This document shows positions 1 to 8,804 of a DNA stretch of 64,000 nucleotides, in pieces. Each line of letters starts with the position of its first letter. The first letter of the stretch is position 1. Under the pieces are notes generated by a model that did not search any database, was not told the origin of the DNA, and saw nothing but the letters and a program-made list of their open reading frames with translations. Source of the stretch: Burkholderia cenocepacia (lineage in GTDB: Bacteria > Pseudomonadota > Gammaproteobacteria > Burkholderiales > Burkholderiaceae); contig NZ_CP060039.1 in NCBI RefSeq assembly GCF_014211915.1, positions 2,728,001-2,792,000 of the forward strand, written 5' to 3'. The position numbers and the translations under genes are program-made.

Positions 1-1
1 C

Positions 2-724
2 GTGATCGCGCTGGTGCTGCGCTGGACACTGCGGCGCGCGCGCACGGCCGACAACGGCCGCGCCGACGACGAGCGCCGCACGCAGCTCAAGCGTGCGACC
101 GACGTGCTGAACGACATCCGGCCGCTCAAGCTCGATGCGAAGCTGTCGACGGCGCCCGGCGCCGCGGCGCTGACCGGCGAACTCGAAGCGATCGAGAGCG
201 ACGCGCGCACGCTCGTCGAGACGCTGTCGAACGGCAAGAATCCGGTGCCGCCGTATCGCGTCGACGAGCTCGAACAGCGTCACGCCAGCGTGAAAGCGCG
301 CGTCGAAGGCCGCCCCGACCCGGCCGCGCAGCCCGCGGCGCCGGTGAACGGCAGCGGCTCCGTGTACGCGCAGGAAGCCGATCGCATGACCGGCGCGCAA
401 GGCCAGCCGTATCAGCAACAGCCCTACCCGCCGCAACAGCCCTATCCGCAACAGCAGCCGCCCGTCGTGATCCAGCAAGGCGGCGGTTTCGGCGGCGGCA
501 TGGGCGGGCTCCTGACCGGCGTGCTGCTCGGCGAAGCGATGTCGGGCGGCCGCGAACGCGTGGTCGAACGCGACGTGATCGTCGACGGCGAGCACCGCAG
601 GCAGGAAGCCGACCCGGGCTTCGACCTCGGCCGCGGCGACGATTCGAACTGGAGCGACGGCAGCGGCGGCGGCGGGATGGACCTCGGCAGCAACGACGAC
701 GGCTGGACCGACGACAACACCTGA
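2..724 (+). CDS. 3' part of an unidentified, probably membrane-anchored protein
   Basis: The frame is open to the left edge, so the true start probably lies outside the window. The visible 240 residues begin with a short hydrophobic stretch (IALVLRW) followed by basic residues, which looks like the end of a membrane segment. Next come a charged, mainly helical region (about residues 20-105), a Q/P/Y-rich low-complexity stretch (about 135-155), a Gly-rich hydrophobic segment (about 158-178), and an acidic Gly/Asp/Ser tail. I do not recognise a family. The gene ends 240 bp before mscL on the same strand. No function is proposed. Confidence 0.6.
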   Translation: MIALVLRWTLRRARTADNGRADDERRTQLKRATDVLNDIRPLKLDAKLSTAPGAAALTGELEAIESDARTLVETLSNGKNPVPPYRVDELEQRHASVKARVEGRPDPAAQPAAPVNGSGSVYAQEADRMTGAQGQPYQQQPYPPQQPYPQQQPPVVIQQGGGFGGGMGGLLTGVLLGEAMSGGRERVVERDVIVDGEHRRQEADPGFDLGRGDDSNWSDGSGGGGMDLGSNDDGWTDDNT

Positions 725-964
725 GCGAGTACCCGCGCACCGGGCGCCGACCTGCCTGTCGACGCCCGGCCTCCCCCGCCACGCCCGCCTGCACGACCGG
801 CCGCGCCCGACGCGCGGATTTGTCAATCATTTCAAGATGGACTACCGGCAATGGGGCACGTTCGCTATCATGCGGCCATCGGCGTGCCACCGACCTCATT
901 CGACGCAAAGCAATCCTGCGCGTCGCGGCACGCCTCCCTCGCCCCAACCAGGAGAAAGCCGCTC

Positions 965-1396
965 ATGAGCATCATCAAGGAATTCAAGGAGTTCGCCGTC
1001 AAGGGCAACGTGATGGATCTCGCCGTCGGCGTGATCATCGGCGGCGCGTTCTCGAAGATCGTCGACTCGGTCGTGAAGGACCTCATCATGCCGGTCATCG
1101 GTGTGCTGACCGGCGGTCTGGATTTCTCGAACAAGTTCGTTCTGCTCGGCACCATCCCCCCGTCGTTCAAGGGTAATCCCGATTCGTTCAAGGACCTGCA
1201 AGCCGCGGGCGTCGCCGCATTCGGCTACGGCTCGTTCATCACGGTGGCGATCAATTTCGTGATCCTTGCGTTCATCATTTTCCTGATGGTGAAATTCATC
1301 AACAAGCTGCGCAAGCCGGAAGAAGCCGCGCCGGCCGCGACGCCGGAAGACGTCGTGCTGCTGCGCGAGATCCGCGATTCGCTCAAGCAGCGCTGA
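965..1396 (+). CDS. mscL: Large-conductance mechanosensitive channel MscL
   Basis: Homopentameric inner-membrane channel that opens under membrane tension to release solutes during osmotic downshock. The product is 143 residues, the usual length. It has the amphipathic N-terminus ([15 protein letters not shown]), TM1 with the Gly/Ala-rich pore-lining stretch [20 protein letters not shown], a periplasmic loop, TM2 (about residues 78-106), and a charged C-terminal helix. The start is fixed by GGAGAAA at 951-957, 7 nt upstream. A longer open frame exists upstream but has no family similarity. The gene appears monocistronic and is closed by a strong terminator. Confidence 0.97.
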   Translation: MSIIKEFKEFAVKGNVMDLAVGVIIGGAFSKIVDSVVKDLIMPVIGVLTGGLDFSNKFVLLGTIPPSFKGNPDSFKDLQAAGVAAFGYGSFITVAINFVILAFIIFLMVKFINKLRKPEEAAPAATPEDVVLLREIRDSLKQR

Positions 1397-1417
1397 GCGC
1401 CTCACGCGCCGCCCGCC

Positions 1418-1442
1418 AGGCCCGCCCCGTGCGGGCCTTTTT
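1418..1442 (+). terminator. Intrinsic terminator after mscL
   Basis: Perfect 8-bp GC-rich stem (AGGCCCGC at 1418-1425, GCGGGCCT at 1431-1438) with a 5-nt loop, running into a T5 tract at 1438-1442. Confidence 0.9.
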
Positions 1443-1729
1443 ATTGCGCGCGCGATGCGCCGCCGCATGCGGCCCATCTCACTTTTTTGTGACGAGCGAA
1501 TGCACGCGCGGGAAAAGCAGGTCTATGATGGAGACTAAACGACAGTACGGGCGCCAAGACGCTGGCTGTGTCGATCATGGCGAGCAGGTCGACGGGAGAC
1601 ATTGATCGTCGTACTGCACGAATGCAGCATTTTCGTGTGCTATAAAGGATCGACATGCGGCGTACATAGCCGGGAGTGGGTCGCATGAAAGTGCCGCATT
1701 TCTTGCAATTGTTTTTGAGGCGAGTGTTT
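1443..1729. other. Intergenic region between mscL and the hypothetical gene
   Basis: About 290 bp, more AT-rich than its surroundings. It probably holds the promoter and leader of the gene that follows. No RNA gene or repeat was recognised. A TATAAA-like stretch lies at about 1641-1646, but without a convincing -35. Confidence 0.4.
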
Positions 1730-2176
1730 ATGTCCTTCCCGAAAAAACGTCGGCGTGCGCCGCAGGATGGCCAGGAATCGTTCCTCGCGGTCTTGCGCCA
1801 CTCGAAGCCGTTTGCCCAGCTCGACACCAAGATTGCCCGCGCCCGCGCGCAGGACGAACCCGTCCTCTATGCGCACGTGCTGCCCGGCCTCGACGTGCTC
1901 CTGTGCAGCGTGCGCGGCGCGCAGCCGCCGTATCCGGCCATCGCCGAGCTGCGCAAGCGCTGCATCGAATCGATCGCCAACGCGCTCGAGCAGCCGCTCG
2001 ACGGCCTCGAGAACGGCGGATACTGGTACGAAGCGAACGGCTTCGGCTTCCTCGTCTTCGCCAGCCGTGCGCGTGCGCGCATCCTGCCCGAGTTTGGTGC
2101 AGGCACGAAGGCGAGCCTGCGCGGCGGCCTCGGCCGCCAGAACGCGGGCGACACGACACCCCGCTCGCTCGGCTGA
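1730..2176 (+). CDS. Conserved hypothetical protein (148 aa)
   Basis: I recognise no domain. The product has a basic start (MSFPKKRRRAPQDGQ), then a mixed alpha/beta region that includes hydrophobic strands (VLLCSVRG, GFGFLVFASRARARILPEF). It has no signal peptide or membrane segment. The start at 1730 has GAGG about 9 nt upstream. An in-frame ATG at 1685 (MKVPHF) also has a purine-rich GGGAGTGGG upstream and cannot be excluded. The gene stands alone between mscL and a convergent oxidoreductase gene. Confidence 0.7.
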   Translation: MSFPKKRRRAPQDGQESFLAVLRHSKPFAQLDTKIARARAQDEPVLYAHVLPGLDVLLCSVRGAQPPYPAIAELRKRCIESIANALEQPLDGLENGGYWYEANGFGFLVFASRARARILPEFGAGTKASLRGGLGRQNAGDTTPRSLG

Positions 2177-2190
2177 TCCGCCAGTCATTC

Positions 2191-2216
2191 GATGGGCCGC
2201 CTCCGCGCGGCCCATC
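2191..2216. terminator. Stem-loop between convergent genes, possible bidirectional terminator
   Basis: Perfect 10-bp inverted repeat (GATGGGCCGC at 2191-2200, GCGGCCCATC at 2207-2216) with a 6-nt loop, lying between the ends of two converging genes. Neither side has a clear T-tract, so termination may be inefficient or factor-assisted. Confidence 0.5.
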
Positions 2217-2242
2217 TGCCATTCACATGCCCCGCTTGCCCG

Positions 2243-3136
2243 TCACGACACCTGCTGACGGCCGTTGTTCGGCCGCACGATGTCGATGAACGCGGCGAAA
2301 TCGGCGCCGGCGAGTCCCTGCGCGGCGCCCAGCCTCAGCACCTGCTGCACGGTGGCCGACACGGGCATCACCGCGCCCGTGTCGCGCGCGGCGTCGGCAA
2401 TGGCATCGACATCCTTCTGAAATGTACTCAGCGCGCCGATCGGTGGATGGCCGCCCGACGTCATGCGCGGCACGAACGTCTGCAGCAGCACCGAATCGGC
2501 CCAGCCGCCGGCCAGCGCCTCGGCCAGGCGCGCGGCGTCGATGCCGCTCGCCTGCGCGAGACCGACCGCCTCGGCAATCGCGGTGACCGTCGCGGTGACG
2601 ATCGCCTGGTTGCACAGCTTCGCCGTCTGGCCCGCGCCCGCGTCGCCCATGTGCGTGATGCGCGACGCATACGTGTCGATCAGCGGGCGCACCGCGTCGA
2701 GATCGGCCGCGCGGCCGCCGGCCATCACCGCGAGCGTGCCGGCCTGCGCGCCCGGCACGCCGCCGGACACCGGCGCGTCGACCCAGCCGACTCCAAGCGC
2801 AGCCGCACGCGCCGCGTAGTCGCGCGTGGCGGCGGGCGGAATGCTCGAATGATCGACGATGCGCTGCACGCGGAGTGTGCTCACGCCCCCGGAAAGCAGC
2901 CCGTGCTCACCGAACACGACGTCGCCGACCGCACGACCGTCGAGCACGCACACGAACACCGTATCGACGCGCTCGGCCAGCTCGCGCGGCGTGCCGACCA
3001 CCTGCGCGCCGTCCTTCACCAGCGCCTCGGCCTTGTCGCGTGAGCGATTCCATACGCTGACGCGATGCCCGGCCGCCAGCAAATGCCGAATCATCGGCGC
3101 GCCCATCAATCCCGGTCCGCAAAATCCGACTTCCAC
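2243..3136 (-). CDS. NAD(P)-dependent oxidoreductase, 3-hydroxyisobutyrate dehydrogenase / tartronate-semialdehyde reductase family
   Basis: Cytoplasmic beta-hydroxyacid dehydrogenase of about 297 residues. The N-terminal Rossmann domain begins with the nucleotide-binding motif GFCGPGLMGAPM. The substrate-binding signature DAPVSGGVPGAQAGTL is in the middle, and the catalytic-Lys region (GAGQTAKLCNQ) opens the all-helical C-terminal domain. I placed the start at GTG 3136 because the Rossmann strand begins right after it and GAGGAA lies a few bases upstream; the open frame continues further but without similarity. Substrate specificity cannot be read from sequence. The nearby pathway makes glyoxylate, so a GlxR-like role is possible but unproven. 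Confidence 0.85.
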   Translation of the reverse strand: MEVGFCGPGLMGAPMIRHLLAAGHRVSVWNRSRDKAEALVKDGAQVVGTPRELAERVDTVFVCVLDGRAVGDVVFGEHGLLSGGVSTLRVQRIVDHSSIPPAATRDYAARAAALGVGWVDAPVSGGVPGAQAGTLAVMAGGRAADLDAVRPLIDTYASRITHMGDAGAGQTAKLCNQAIVTATVTAIAEAVGLAQASGIDAARLAEALAGGWADSVLLQTFVPRMTSGGHPPIGALSTFQKDVDAIADAARDTGAVMPVSATVQQVLRLGAAQGLAGADFAAFIDIVRPNNGRQQVS

Positions 3137-3281
3137 GATGTTCCTCGTCTCCGATATGGGTTGCACTTGCCGCCCATCATACCTATCACTCAAGAAGCCG
3201 GGCACGCACGGCGCCGTAGCGGAATCGTAGTGGGACCGCGGCTTGCACCGGCAATACAGACCGATATCCCAGGGAGGCATC

Positions 3282-3491
3282 ATGAGCGACCACGTGTACA
3301 AGTTGATCGAACTGACCGGTTCGTCGCGGCAATCGAGCGACGACGCGATTCGCAACGCGATCTCGAAAGCCGGCAAGACGCTGCACAACCTGCACTGGTT
3401 CCAGGTGACCGAAACGCGCGGCCACATCGAAGGCGATCAGGTCGTGCACTGGCAGGTCACGCTGAAGGTCGGCATGCGCATCGACGACTGA
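3282..3491 (+). CDS. Dodecin family flavin-binding protein
   Basis: Small protein of 69 residues that in known members forms hollow dodecamers storing or buffering flavins. The sequence shows the dodecin pattern: [15 protein letters not shown], the helix [14 protein letters not shown], then [14 protein letters not shown] and a last strand [12 protein letters not shown]. Trp39 and Gln58 align with the flavin-stacking Trp36 and Gln55 described in the Halobacterium protein. The start is fixed by AGGGAGG at 3271-3277. It lies alone, divergent from the oxidoreductase gene. Confidence 0.93.
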   Translation: MSDHVYKLIELTGSSRQSSDDAIRNAISKAGKTLHNLHWFQVTETRGHIEGDQVVHWQVTLKVGMRIDD

Positions 3492-3628
3492 CGCGCCCGC
3501 CGCTTCACCCGCCGCGCCGCGATCCGGATGCGCGCCCTGCGTGTCCGCGCGGCGCCGCGCGCCCCGCATCCCCCCGTTCAGGCCCCTTGTCGCAGCCAGG
3601 CCGGCGCGTGCCTGCGGGTATCCATCTC

Positions 3629-3660
3629 TTGACGCTGATTTTCGTTCATATTAAAAACGA
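3629..3660 (+). promoter_or_regulatory. Promoter and LysR-type operator candidate upstream of the LysR gene
   Basis: TTGACG (3629-3634), a 17-nt spacer and TAAAAA (3652-3657) resemble a sigma-70 promoter. An inverted repeat TCGTT-N9-AACGA (3642-3646 and 3656-3660), which fits the T-N11-A rule of LysR boxes, overlaps the -10, suggesting autorepression. This is inference from pattern only. Confidence 0.4.
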
Positions 3661-3710
3661 TATACCCACCCCACCCCTCGATCAGCCCAGCCATATAAAC
3701 CGGAGATAAC

Positions 3711-4640
3711 ATGAGTCAGCAACGCGAGGCGATCGACACGTACCTCTTGCGCGTCTTGCACACCTTGTTGATGGAGCGCAGCGTGACGCGCGCGGCCGTC
3801 AAACTGAACCAGTCGCAACCGGCGATCAGCGCCGCGCTGCGGCGCCTGCGCGACATCACCGGCGATCCGCTGCTGGTGCGCGGCAAATCCGGCATGGTGC
3901 CGACCGAATACGGGCTGCGCCTGCTCGAGCCCGTGCAGAACGCGCTGCGTGAAATCGAGCGCATCAAGTTCCAGCAGCACAACTTCGACCCGGCCACGTC
4001 GATCCGCTGCTACCGGATCGGCTGCCCCGACTACCTGAACGTGCTGTTCGTGCCGACCGTCGTCGAACGCTTCCGCCTGGCCGCGCCGAACGCAACGCTC
4101 GAGTTCCATTCGCTCGGCCCCGCGTTCGACTACGAGCTCGCGCTGGAAGACGGCAAGCTCGACATCGTCGTCGGCAACTGGCCCGAGCCGCCGGAGCAAC
4201 TGCACCTGTCGAACCTGTTCGTCGATGAAATCGTCTGCCTGATGAGCAACACGCACCCGTTCGCGAAACGCGGCGGGCTCACGCTCGACCAGTACCTGAA
4301 CGCGCCGCATCTCGCGCCGACGCCGTACTCGGTCGGCCAGCGCGGCGCGATCGACGTGCATCTCGCGCGCGAACGGCTCAAGCGTCACGTGGTCGTCACG
4401 CTGCCGTACTTCAACCTCGCACCGTACGTGCTCGTGAAGTCGGACCTGATCTTCACGACCACGCGGCTGTTCGCCGATCACTATGCGAAATTCCTGCCGC
4501 TGTCCGTCGTGCCGGCGCCGCTCGACTTCCCGCCGATGCAGTACTACCAGCTGTGGCACGAACGCTGCCATTACTCCGACGAAGTGCGCTGGCTGCGCAG
4601 CCTCGTCGCCGAAGCCACCCGCACGCTGATCGAGGCGTAG
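3711..4640 (+). CDS. LysR family transcriptional regulator (NodD/PecT-like branch)
   Basis: DNA-binding regulator of 309 residues. The N-terminal winged helix-turn-helix (about residues 8-66) contains SVTRAAVKLNQSQPAISAALRRLR and GDPLLVRGK. A LysR substrate-binding domain follows from about residue 95 with two alpha/beta lobes (RIGCPDYLNVLFVPTVVERFR; LDIVVGNWPEPP). It faces the purine catabolic deaminase, transcribed convergently. A role in controlling purine or nucleobase use is plausible from context only; the effector is unknown. Confidence 0.9.
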   Translation: MSQQREAIDTYLLRVLHTLLMERSVTRAAVKLNQSQPAISAALRRLRDITGDPLLVRGKSGMVPTEYGLRLLEPVQNALREIERIKFQQHNFDPATSIRCYRIGCPDYLNVLFVPTVVERFRLAAPNATLEFHSLGPAFDYELALEDGKLDIVVGNWPEPPEQLHLSNLFVDEIVCLMSNTHPFAKRGGLTLDQYLNAPHLAPTPYSVGQRGAIDVHLARERLKRHVVVTLPYFNLAPYVLVKSDLIFTTTRLFADHYAKFLPLSVVPAPLDFPPMQYYQLWHERCHYSDEVRWLRSLVAEATRTLIEA

Positions 4641-4770
4641 TCGCATGCGGCGCACCACGCGTGCGCCGTTCGCTCAGTTACGCGTGACCACGACTCGTTG
4701 CACGACGGGTGGTGGCCACAATGGCCGCGCCCCGCTGCGCAACGTGCTGCGCGACCTCCCCGCCGACGCG

Positions 4771-6183
4771 TCAGCGCGACGCTTCCACGAGCGCCTGCGC
4801 CAGCGCGTTGTGACGCTCGATCACCGGCGGCAGATCGAGCGTCGCGAGCCGCCCTGCCCGCACCACCACCTTCCCGTTCACCACCGTGTACGCCGTCTGC
4901 GACGGCGCGCAGAACACGAGCGCCGCGACCGGATCGTGCAGCGCGCCCGCGAACAGCGGCTGACGCAGGTCGAACGCGGCGAAATCCGCGGCCATGCCGG
5001 GCTTCAGCGCGCCGATGTCGTCGCGGTTCAGCACCTTCGCACCGCCGAGCGTCGCGATCTCGAGCGCTTCGCGCGCGGTCATCGCGTCGGGCCCGAAGCC
5101 GACCCGTTGCAGCAGCAGCGCCTGGCGTACCTCGGCCACCATCTGCGCGCCGTCGTTCGACGCCGAACCGTCGACGCCCAAGCCGACCGGCACGCCCGCG
5201 AGCCGCATCTTCTTCACCGGCGCGATACCGGACGCCAAGCGCATGTTCGAGCACGGGCAATGCGCGACGCCCGTGCCGGTGCGTGCAAACAGGCCGATGC
5301 CCGCATCGTCGAGCTGCACGCAGTGCGCGTGCCACACGTCGTGGCCGACCCAGCCGAGATCTTCCGCATATTCGGCGGGCGTCATCCCGAACTTCTCGCG
5401 GCTGTACGCGATGTCGTTGACGTTCTCCGCGAGGTGGGTGTGCAGCGACACGCCGTATTCGCGCGCGAGCACGGCCGCGTCGCGCATCAGCTCGCGGCTC
5501 ACCGAGAACGGCGAGCACGGCGCGACCACCACGCGCAGCATCGCGTAACGGCCTTTGTCGTGATAGGTCTCGATCAGGCGCTGCGCGTCGCGCAGGATGT
5601 CGGGTTCGCGCTCGACGACCGAGTCGGGCGGCAGCCCGCCGTCGCGCTGGCCGACGCTCATCGCGCCGCGACTCGCGTGAAAGCGCATGCCGATCCGCTG
5701 CGCGGCGCCGATGCTGTCGTCGAGCCGGCTGCCGTTCGGGTAGATGTACAGATGATCGCTCGACGTCGTGCAGCCCGATTGCAGCAGCTCGGCCATCGCG
5801 GTAAGCGTCGACACCTCGATCATCTCGGGGCTCAGGTGCGCCCAGATCCGGTACAGGTTCGTGAGCCAGCCGAACAGCTCGGCGTTCTGCGCGGCCGGCA
5901 CCGCGCGCGTGAGGCTCTGGTACATGTGGTGATGCGTGTTCACGAGCCCCGGGATCACGAGGTGGCCGCGCAGGTCGAGCACTTCGTCGGCCGTGTCGGG
6001 CAGCTCGGCGCTCGGGCCGACCGCGACGATCCGGTTGTCTTCGATGTAGAGCCCCGCGTCGCGCAGCTCGCGGCGCGTGTCGTCCATGGTCACGAGCACG
6101 TCGGCGTGCTTGACCAGCAGGGTTTTCGGGCGGGATGAGGAAGGGTTCGGCGCGCGTGCGCCAGCGTGCTGCTCGAGATTCAT
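4771..6183 (-). CDS. Amidohydrolase, 8-oxoguanine deaminase type
   Basis: Metal-dependent deaminase of the cytosine deaminase/AtzB/TrzN branch of the amidohydrolase superfamily, 470 residues. Visible features are the first metal-binding motif NTHHHMYQ (His84-His86), the HTHLAE strand, HC in HAHCVQLDD, the strand-8 Asp in GLGVDGSASND, and C-terminal beta-sandwich elements (ADFAAFDL, VVNGKVVVRAGR). These match proteins annotated as 8-oxoguanine deaminase, which converts 8-oxoguanine to urate and ammonia. That activity would feed the urate pathway encoded just downstream. The first ~20 residues are a poorly conserved extension, so a start inside it is possible. Substrate assignment is by family and context. 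Confidence 0.85.
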   Translation of the reverse strand: MNLEQHAGARAPNPSSSRPKTLLVKHADVLVTMDDTRRELRDAGLYIEDNRIVAVGPSAELPDTADEVLDLRGHLVIPGLVNTHHHMYQSLTRAVPAAQNAELFGWLTNLYRIWAHLSPEMIEVSTLTAMAELLQSGCTTSSDHLYIYPNGSRLDDSIGAAQRIGMRFHASRGAMSVGQRDGGLPPDSVVEREPDILRDAQRLIETYHDKGRYAMLRVVVAPCSPFSVSRELMRDAAVLAREYGVSLHTHLAENVNDIAYSREKFGMTPAEYAEDLGWVGHDVWHAHCVQLDDAGIGLFARTGTGVAHCPCSNMRLASGIAPVKKMRLAGVPVGLGVDGSASNDGAQMVAEVRQALLLQRVGFGPDAMTAREALEIATLGGAKVLNRDDIGALKPGMAADFAAFDLRQPLFAGALHDPVAALVFCAPSQTAYTVVNGKVVVRAGRLATLDLPPVIERHNALAQALVEASR

Positions 6184-6689
6184 GCGTTCTCCGCGTCGGT
6201 CTGCCTCCAGGGGCTGCCCTGGAAGCGGTCACACTGCCGTTCGAACGCTGAATCGCGGCACGCCCCGGTGCCTGCGTCCGTTCGAACGCCCTGGCCCGGT
6301 TACCCGGCGTGCTCGCCGTCTTCGGGGTACGCGCCGGCCACCGGCCGACGCGCACGGCGGCAGGATCGCCCAAGCGCGTGCCGCGCACAATACGCGATCC
6401 GGAATACCGCCCTTCAGGGATTCGGTATGGTACGCCGCCCGCCGCCCCACCGGGCGCTCGCAACCGGCGCGTGAAGCCCTTCCGGCCGGCCGTCGACAGC
6501 CGCTCATGCGCGGCGCATTATCTTCGATATCGCGCCCGTATTTGCGTGGGGAACCTTTTTACAATGCCTGCACGGCGCTCGCTTCACTCTCGCCGACGGG
6601 TATGTAGCCACGTGACGTGGAGCCTCGATCCGCCGCACAGTCATGGATCGAGTCGCCGCCGAACCTCGCATTCACACAAGGAACAACGA
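6184..6689. promoter_or_regulatory. Divergent control region between the deaminase gene and uraH
   Basis: 506 bp with no gene I can support. It contains two identical 10-bp palindromes CGTTCGAACG at 6238-6247 and 6279-6288, 41 bp apart (about four helical turns), and a 7-bp-arm hairpin TCCAGGG/CCCTGGA at 6206-6223. A TACAAT hexamer at 6560-6565 could be a -10 for uraH, but no matching -35 is clear. Confidence 0.45.
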
Positions 6690-7043
6690 ATGGGAAAGCT
6701 CACTACCCACGTACTCGATACGGCACACGGTCGCCCCGGCGCCGCCATCAAGGTGGACCTCTACGCGCTGGACGGCGAATCGCGCCGCGCGATCAAGACC
6801 GTGCTGACCAATAGCGACGGCCGCTGCGACGAACCCCTGCTCGAAGGCGCGGCGCTCGCCGCCGGCGAATACGAACTCGTATTCCATGCCGGCGACTACT
6901 TCGCGGCGCTCGGCGTGAAGGTGCCCGAACCCCGCTTCGTCGATCGCGTCGTGCTCCGCTTCGGCATCGCCGACACCGGCTCGCACTACCACGTGCCGCT
7001 GCTCGTGTCGCCGTGGTCGTACAGCACCTATCGCGGCAGCTGA
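6690..7043 (+). CDS. uraH: 5-hydroxyisourate hydrolase (transthyretin-like)
   Basis: Converts 5-hydroxyisourate, the product of urate oxidation, to OHCU. The product is 117 residues, the normal bacterial length. It begins with the family motif LTTHVLDTAHGRPG (catalytic His7) and ends with the diagnostic tetrapeptide YRGS; SHYHVPLLVSPWSYSTYRGS is the classic C-terminal signature. The start follows AAGGAAC. The open frame extends far upstream but without similarity. It is followed 53 bp later by puuD, which makes its substrate, so the two are likely co-transcribed. Confidence 0.96.
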   Translation: MGKLTTHVLDTAHGRPGAAIKVDLYALDGESRRAIKTVLTNSDGRCDEPLLEGAALAAGEYELVFHAGDYFAALGVKVPEPRFVDRVVLRFGIADTGSHYHVPLLVSPWSYSTYRGS

Positions 7044-7096
7044 CAATCGAAGCAGCGCCTGCATCAAGACAAACGATCTGAGTCTGGAGGAGTTTC

Positions 7097-8290
7097 ATGG
7101 AAGGCTTCATCACCGACTGGCTGAACCTCGCGCTGCGATGGCTGCACGTCATCGTCGCCATTGCGTGGATCGGCGAGTCGTTCTATTTCGTCGCGCTCGA
7201 CAACAGCCTGAAACCGCCGACCGACCCGAACCAGCGCAAGCGCGGTGTGTTCGGCGAGCTGTGGCACGTCCACGGCGGCGGTTTCTACAACATGCAGAAG
7301 TACACGGTCGCCCCGCCGGAAATGCCCGATGACCTGCACTGGTCGAAGTGGCCGTCGTACACGACGTGGCTGTCGGGCTTCACGCTGTTCTTCGTGCTGT
7401 ACCTGCTCGCCCCGAACACGTACCTGATCGACAAGAACGTGCTCGACATGGGCCCGGTCGTCGCCGTCGCGTCCGCGCTCGGCTTCCTCGCGGCCGGCTG
7501 GATCGTCTACGACTCGCTGTGCCGCATCCTCGGCACCAACGATCGCGTGCTCGGCATCTGCGTCGGCCTCTACGTCGTCGTTGCGGCATACCTCGCGTGC
7601 CACATCTTCTCGGGCCGTGCCGCCTACCTGATCGTCGGCGCGATGCTCGCGACGATCATGTCGGCGAACGTGTTCTTCGTGATCATCCCGGGCCAGCGCA
7701 AGATGGTCGACAAGATGCTCAAGGGCGAAGAACCGAACCCGATCTACGGCAAGCGCGGCAAGCAGCGCTCGGTGCACAACACGTACTTCACGCTGCCGGT
7801 CGTGTTCGCGATGCTGTCGAACCACTATGCGATGACGTACACGAACAAGTTCAACTGGGTTGTGCTCGTGCTGATCATGCTGGCCGGCGCGCTGATTCGC
7901 CAGTTCTTCGTGATGCGTCACCGCGGCAAGCAGCTGTGGTACCTGCCGATCGGCGGCGTCGCGCTGCTGTCGGGCGCGCTGGTGTGGACGATGCCGAAGC
8001 CGGTCGCCCCGGAAGCGCAAGCGGCCAACGCACCGAAGATCGCGATCAACGACATCATGCCGATCATGCAGCAGCGCTGCGTCGAGTGCCACTCGGCGAA
8101 GCCGACGCTGATGGGCAGCGCGCCCGCGGGTGTGATGTTCGACACGCCGGACGAAGTGTCGAAGAACGCGCAGCGCATCTACGACCAGGCCGTGCGCCTG
8201 AAGGCGATGCCGATCGGCAACGTCACGCACATGACCGACGACGAGCGGACCAAGCTCGCCGCCTGGTTCGAGGGCGGCGCGGTCAAGTAG
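7097..8290 (+). CDS. puuD: Membrane-bound urate hydroxylase PuuD with C-terminal cytochrome c domain
   Basis: Oxidises urate to 5-hydroxyisourate and passes electrons to a cytochrome rather than to O2, replacing soluble uricase. The 397-residue protein has about eight hydrophobic segments in its first 300 residues (for example LRWLHVIVAIAWIGESFYFVAL and VVLVLIMLAGALIRQFF). A c-type cytochrome domain follows with one haem site, Cys328-V-E-Cys331-His332, and a Met-rich distal region (KAMPIGNVTHMT). The start is preceded by GGAGG. It sits directly after uraH and ends at a strong terminator. Known family members are described as inner-membrane proteins with the cytochrome domain on the periplasmic side. 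Confidence 0.95.
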   Translation: MEGFITDWLNLALRWLHVIVAIAWIGESFYFVALDNSLKPPTDPNQRKRGVFGELWHVHGGGFYNMQKYTVAPPEMPDDLHWSKWPSYTTWLSGFTLFFVLYLLAPNTYLIDKNVLDMGPVVAVASALGFLAAGWIVYDSLCRILGTNDRVLGICVGLYVVVAAYLACHIFSGRAAYLIVGAMLATIMSANVFFVIIPGQRKMVDKMLKGEEPNPIYGKRGKQRSVHNTYFTLPVVFAMLSNHYAMTYTNKFNWVVLVLIMLAGALIRQFFVMRHRGKQLWYLPIGGVALLSGALVWTMPKPVAPEAQAANAPKIAINDIMPIMQQRCVECHSAKPTLMGSAPAGVMFDTPDEVSKNAQRIYDQAVRLKAMPIGNVTHMTDDERTKLAAWFEGGAVK

Positions 8291-8341
8291 GCCGCCCGCC
8301 GCGCGCCGGAAGTCATTCGCCGGCGTCATCCTCTCCGTTCG

Positions 8342-8369
8342 CGGGCCCGGTCACGGGCCCGTTTTTTTT
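8342..8369 (+). terminator. Intrinsic terminator after puuD
   Basis: Perfect 8-bp stem (CGGGCCCG at 8342-8349 and 8354-8361), 4-nt loop, then T8 at 8362-8369. Confidence 0.95.
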
Positions 8370-8393
8370 CCTGCGCGGCATGCCCTTCGCGCG

Positions 8394-8804
8394 CTACCTG
8401 CGCATCGCGTCGCGCTGCAGTGCGACGAGTGCATCGCGTGCGCGCGGGCCGTCGTCGAACGGCACGAAAATGTGATCGTGGTACGCGGCGGCCATCACGT
8501 TGCAACTGATACCGGCCGCGCCGAGCGCCCGCGCGAATGCGGCCGTGAGGCCGACGGCCGCGAGGTCGGAATGCACGGTCAGCGTGATCCAGGCGGCGCG
8601 AAACAGCACCGGCCAGCCGCGACGCGCGGCCGTCTCCTCGTCGACCACGACCGTCAGCCCTTCCGCTTCGCGGAACGTCGCGATCACTTCGGATACCGAT
8701 ACGTCGGCGTCGTGCGGCAGCGAGATGAACGCGAACGCGCCCGGATGCAGTTCGGGCCGCATCGTGCGCAGCAGGACCGGGAGGTCGTTTTCAGGCTGGC
8801 TCAT
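8394..8804 (-). CDS. ACT-domain protein
   Basis: Cytoplasmic protein of 136 residues made of two ACT-like halves. The first contains LRTMRPELHPGAFAFISLPHD and a central strand LTVVVDEETAARRG. The second contains ITLTVHSDLAAVGLTAAFARALGAAGISCNVMAAAYHDHIFVP, which is typical of the small CASTOR-type ACT proteins that bind amino acids. I chose the start MSQPENDLP because similarity begins there; the frame stays open upstream and the Shine-Dalgarno is weak. Ligand unknown. It converges on puuD and is not obviously part of the purine pathway. Confidence 0.85.
   Translation of the reverse strand: MSQPENDLPVLLRTMRPELHPGAFAFISLPHDADVSVSEVIATFREAEGLTVVVDEETAARRGWPVLFRAAWITLTVHSDLAAVGLTAAFARALGAAGISCNVMAAAYHDHIFVPFDDGPRARDALVALQRDAMRR

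Noticed and set aside
126..947. Long minus-strand open frame opposite the first gene
   Set aside because: Arg-rich translation with no domain; a GC-rich shadow of the plus-strand gene and mscL leader.
3651..4658. 335-codon minus-strand frame over the LysR gene
   Set aside because: Composition is that of a complementary-strand shadow (Arg/His/Asp-rich), while the plus-strand frame has a clear LysR protein.
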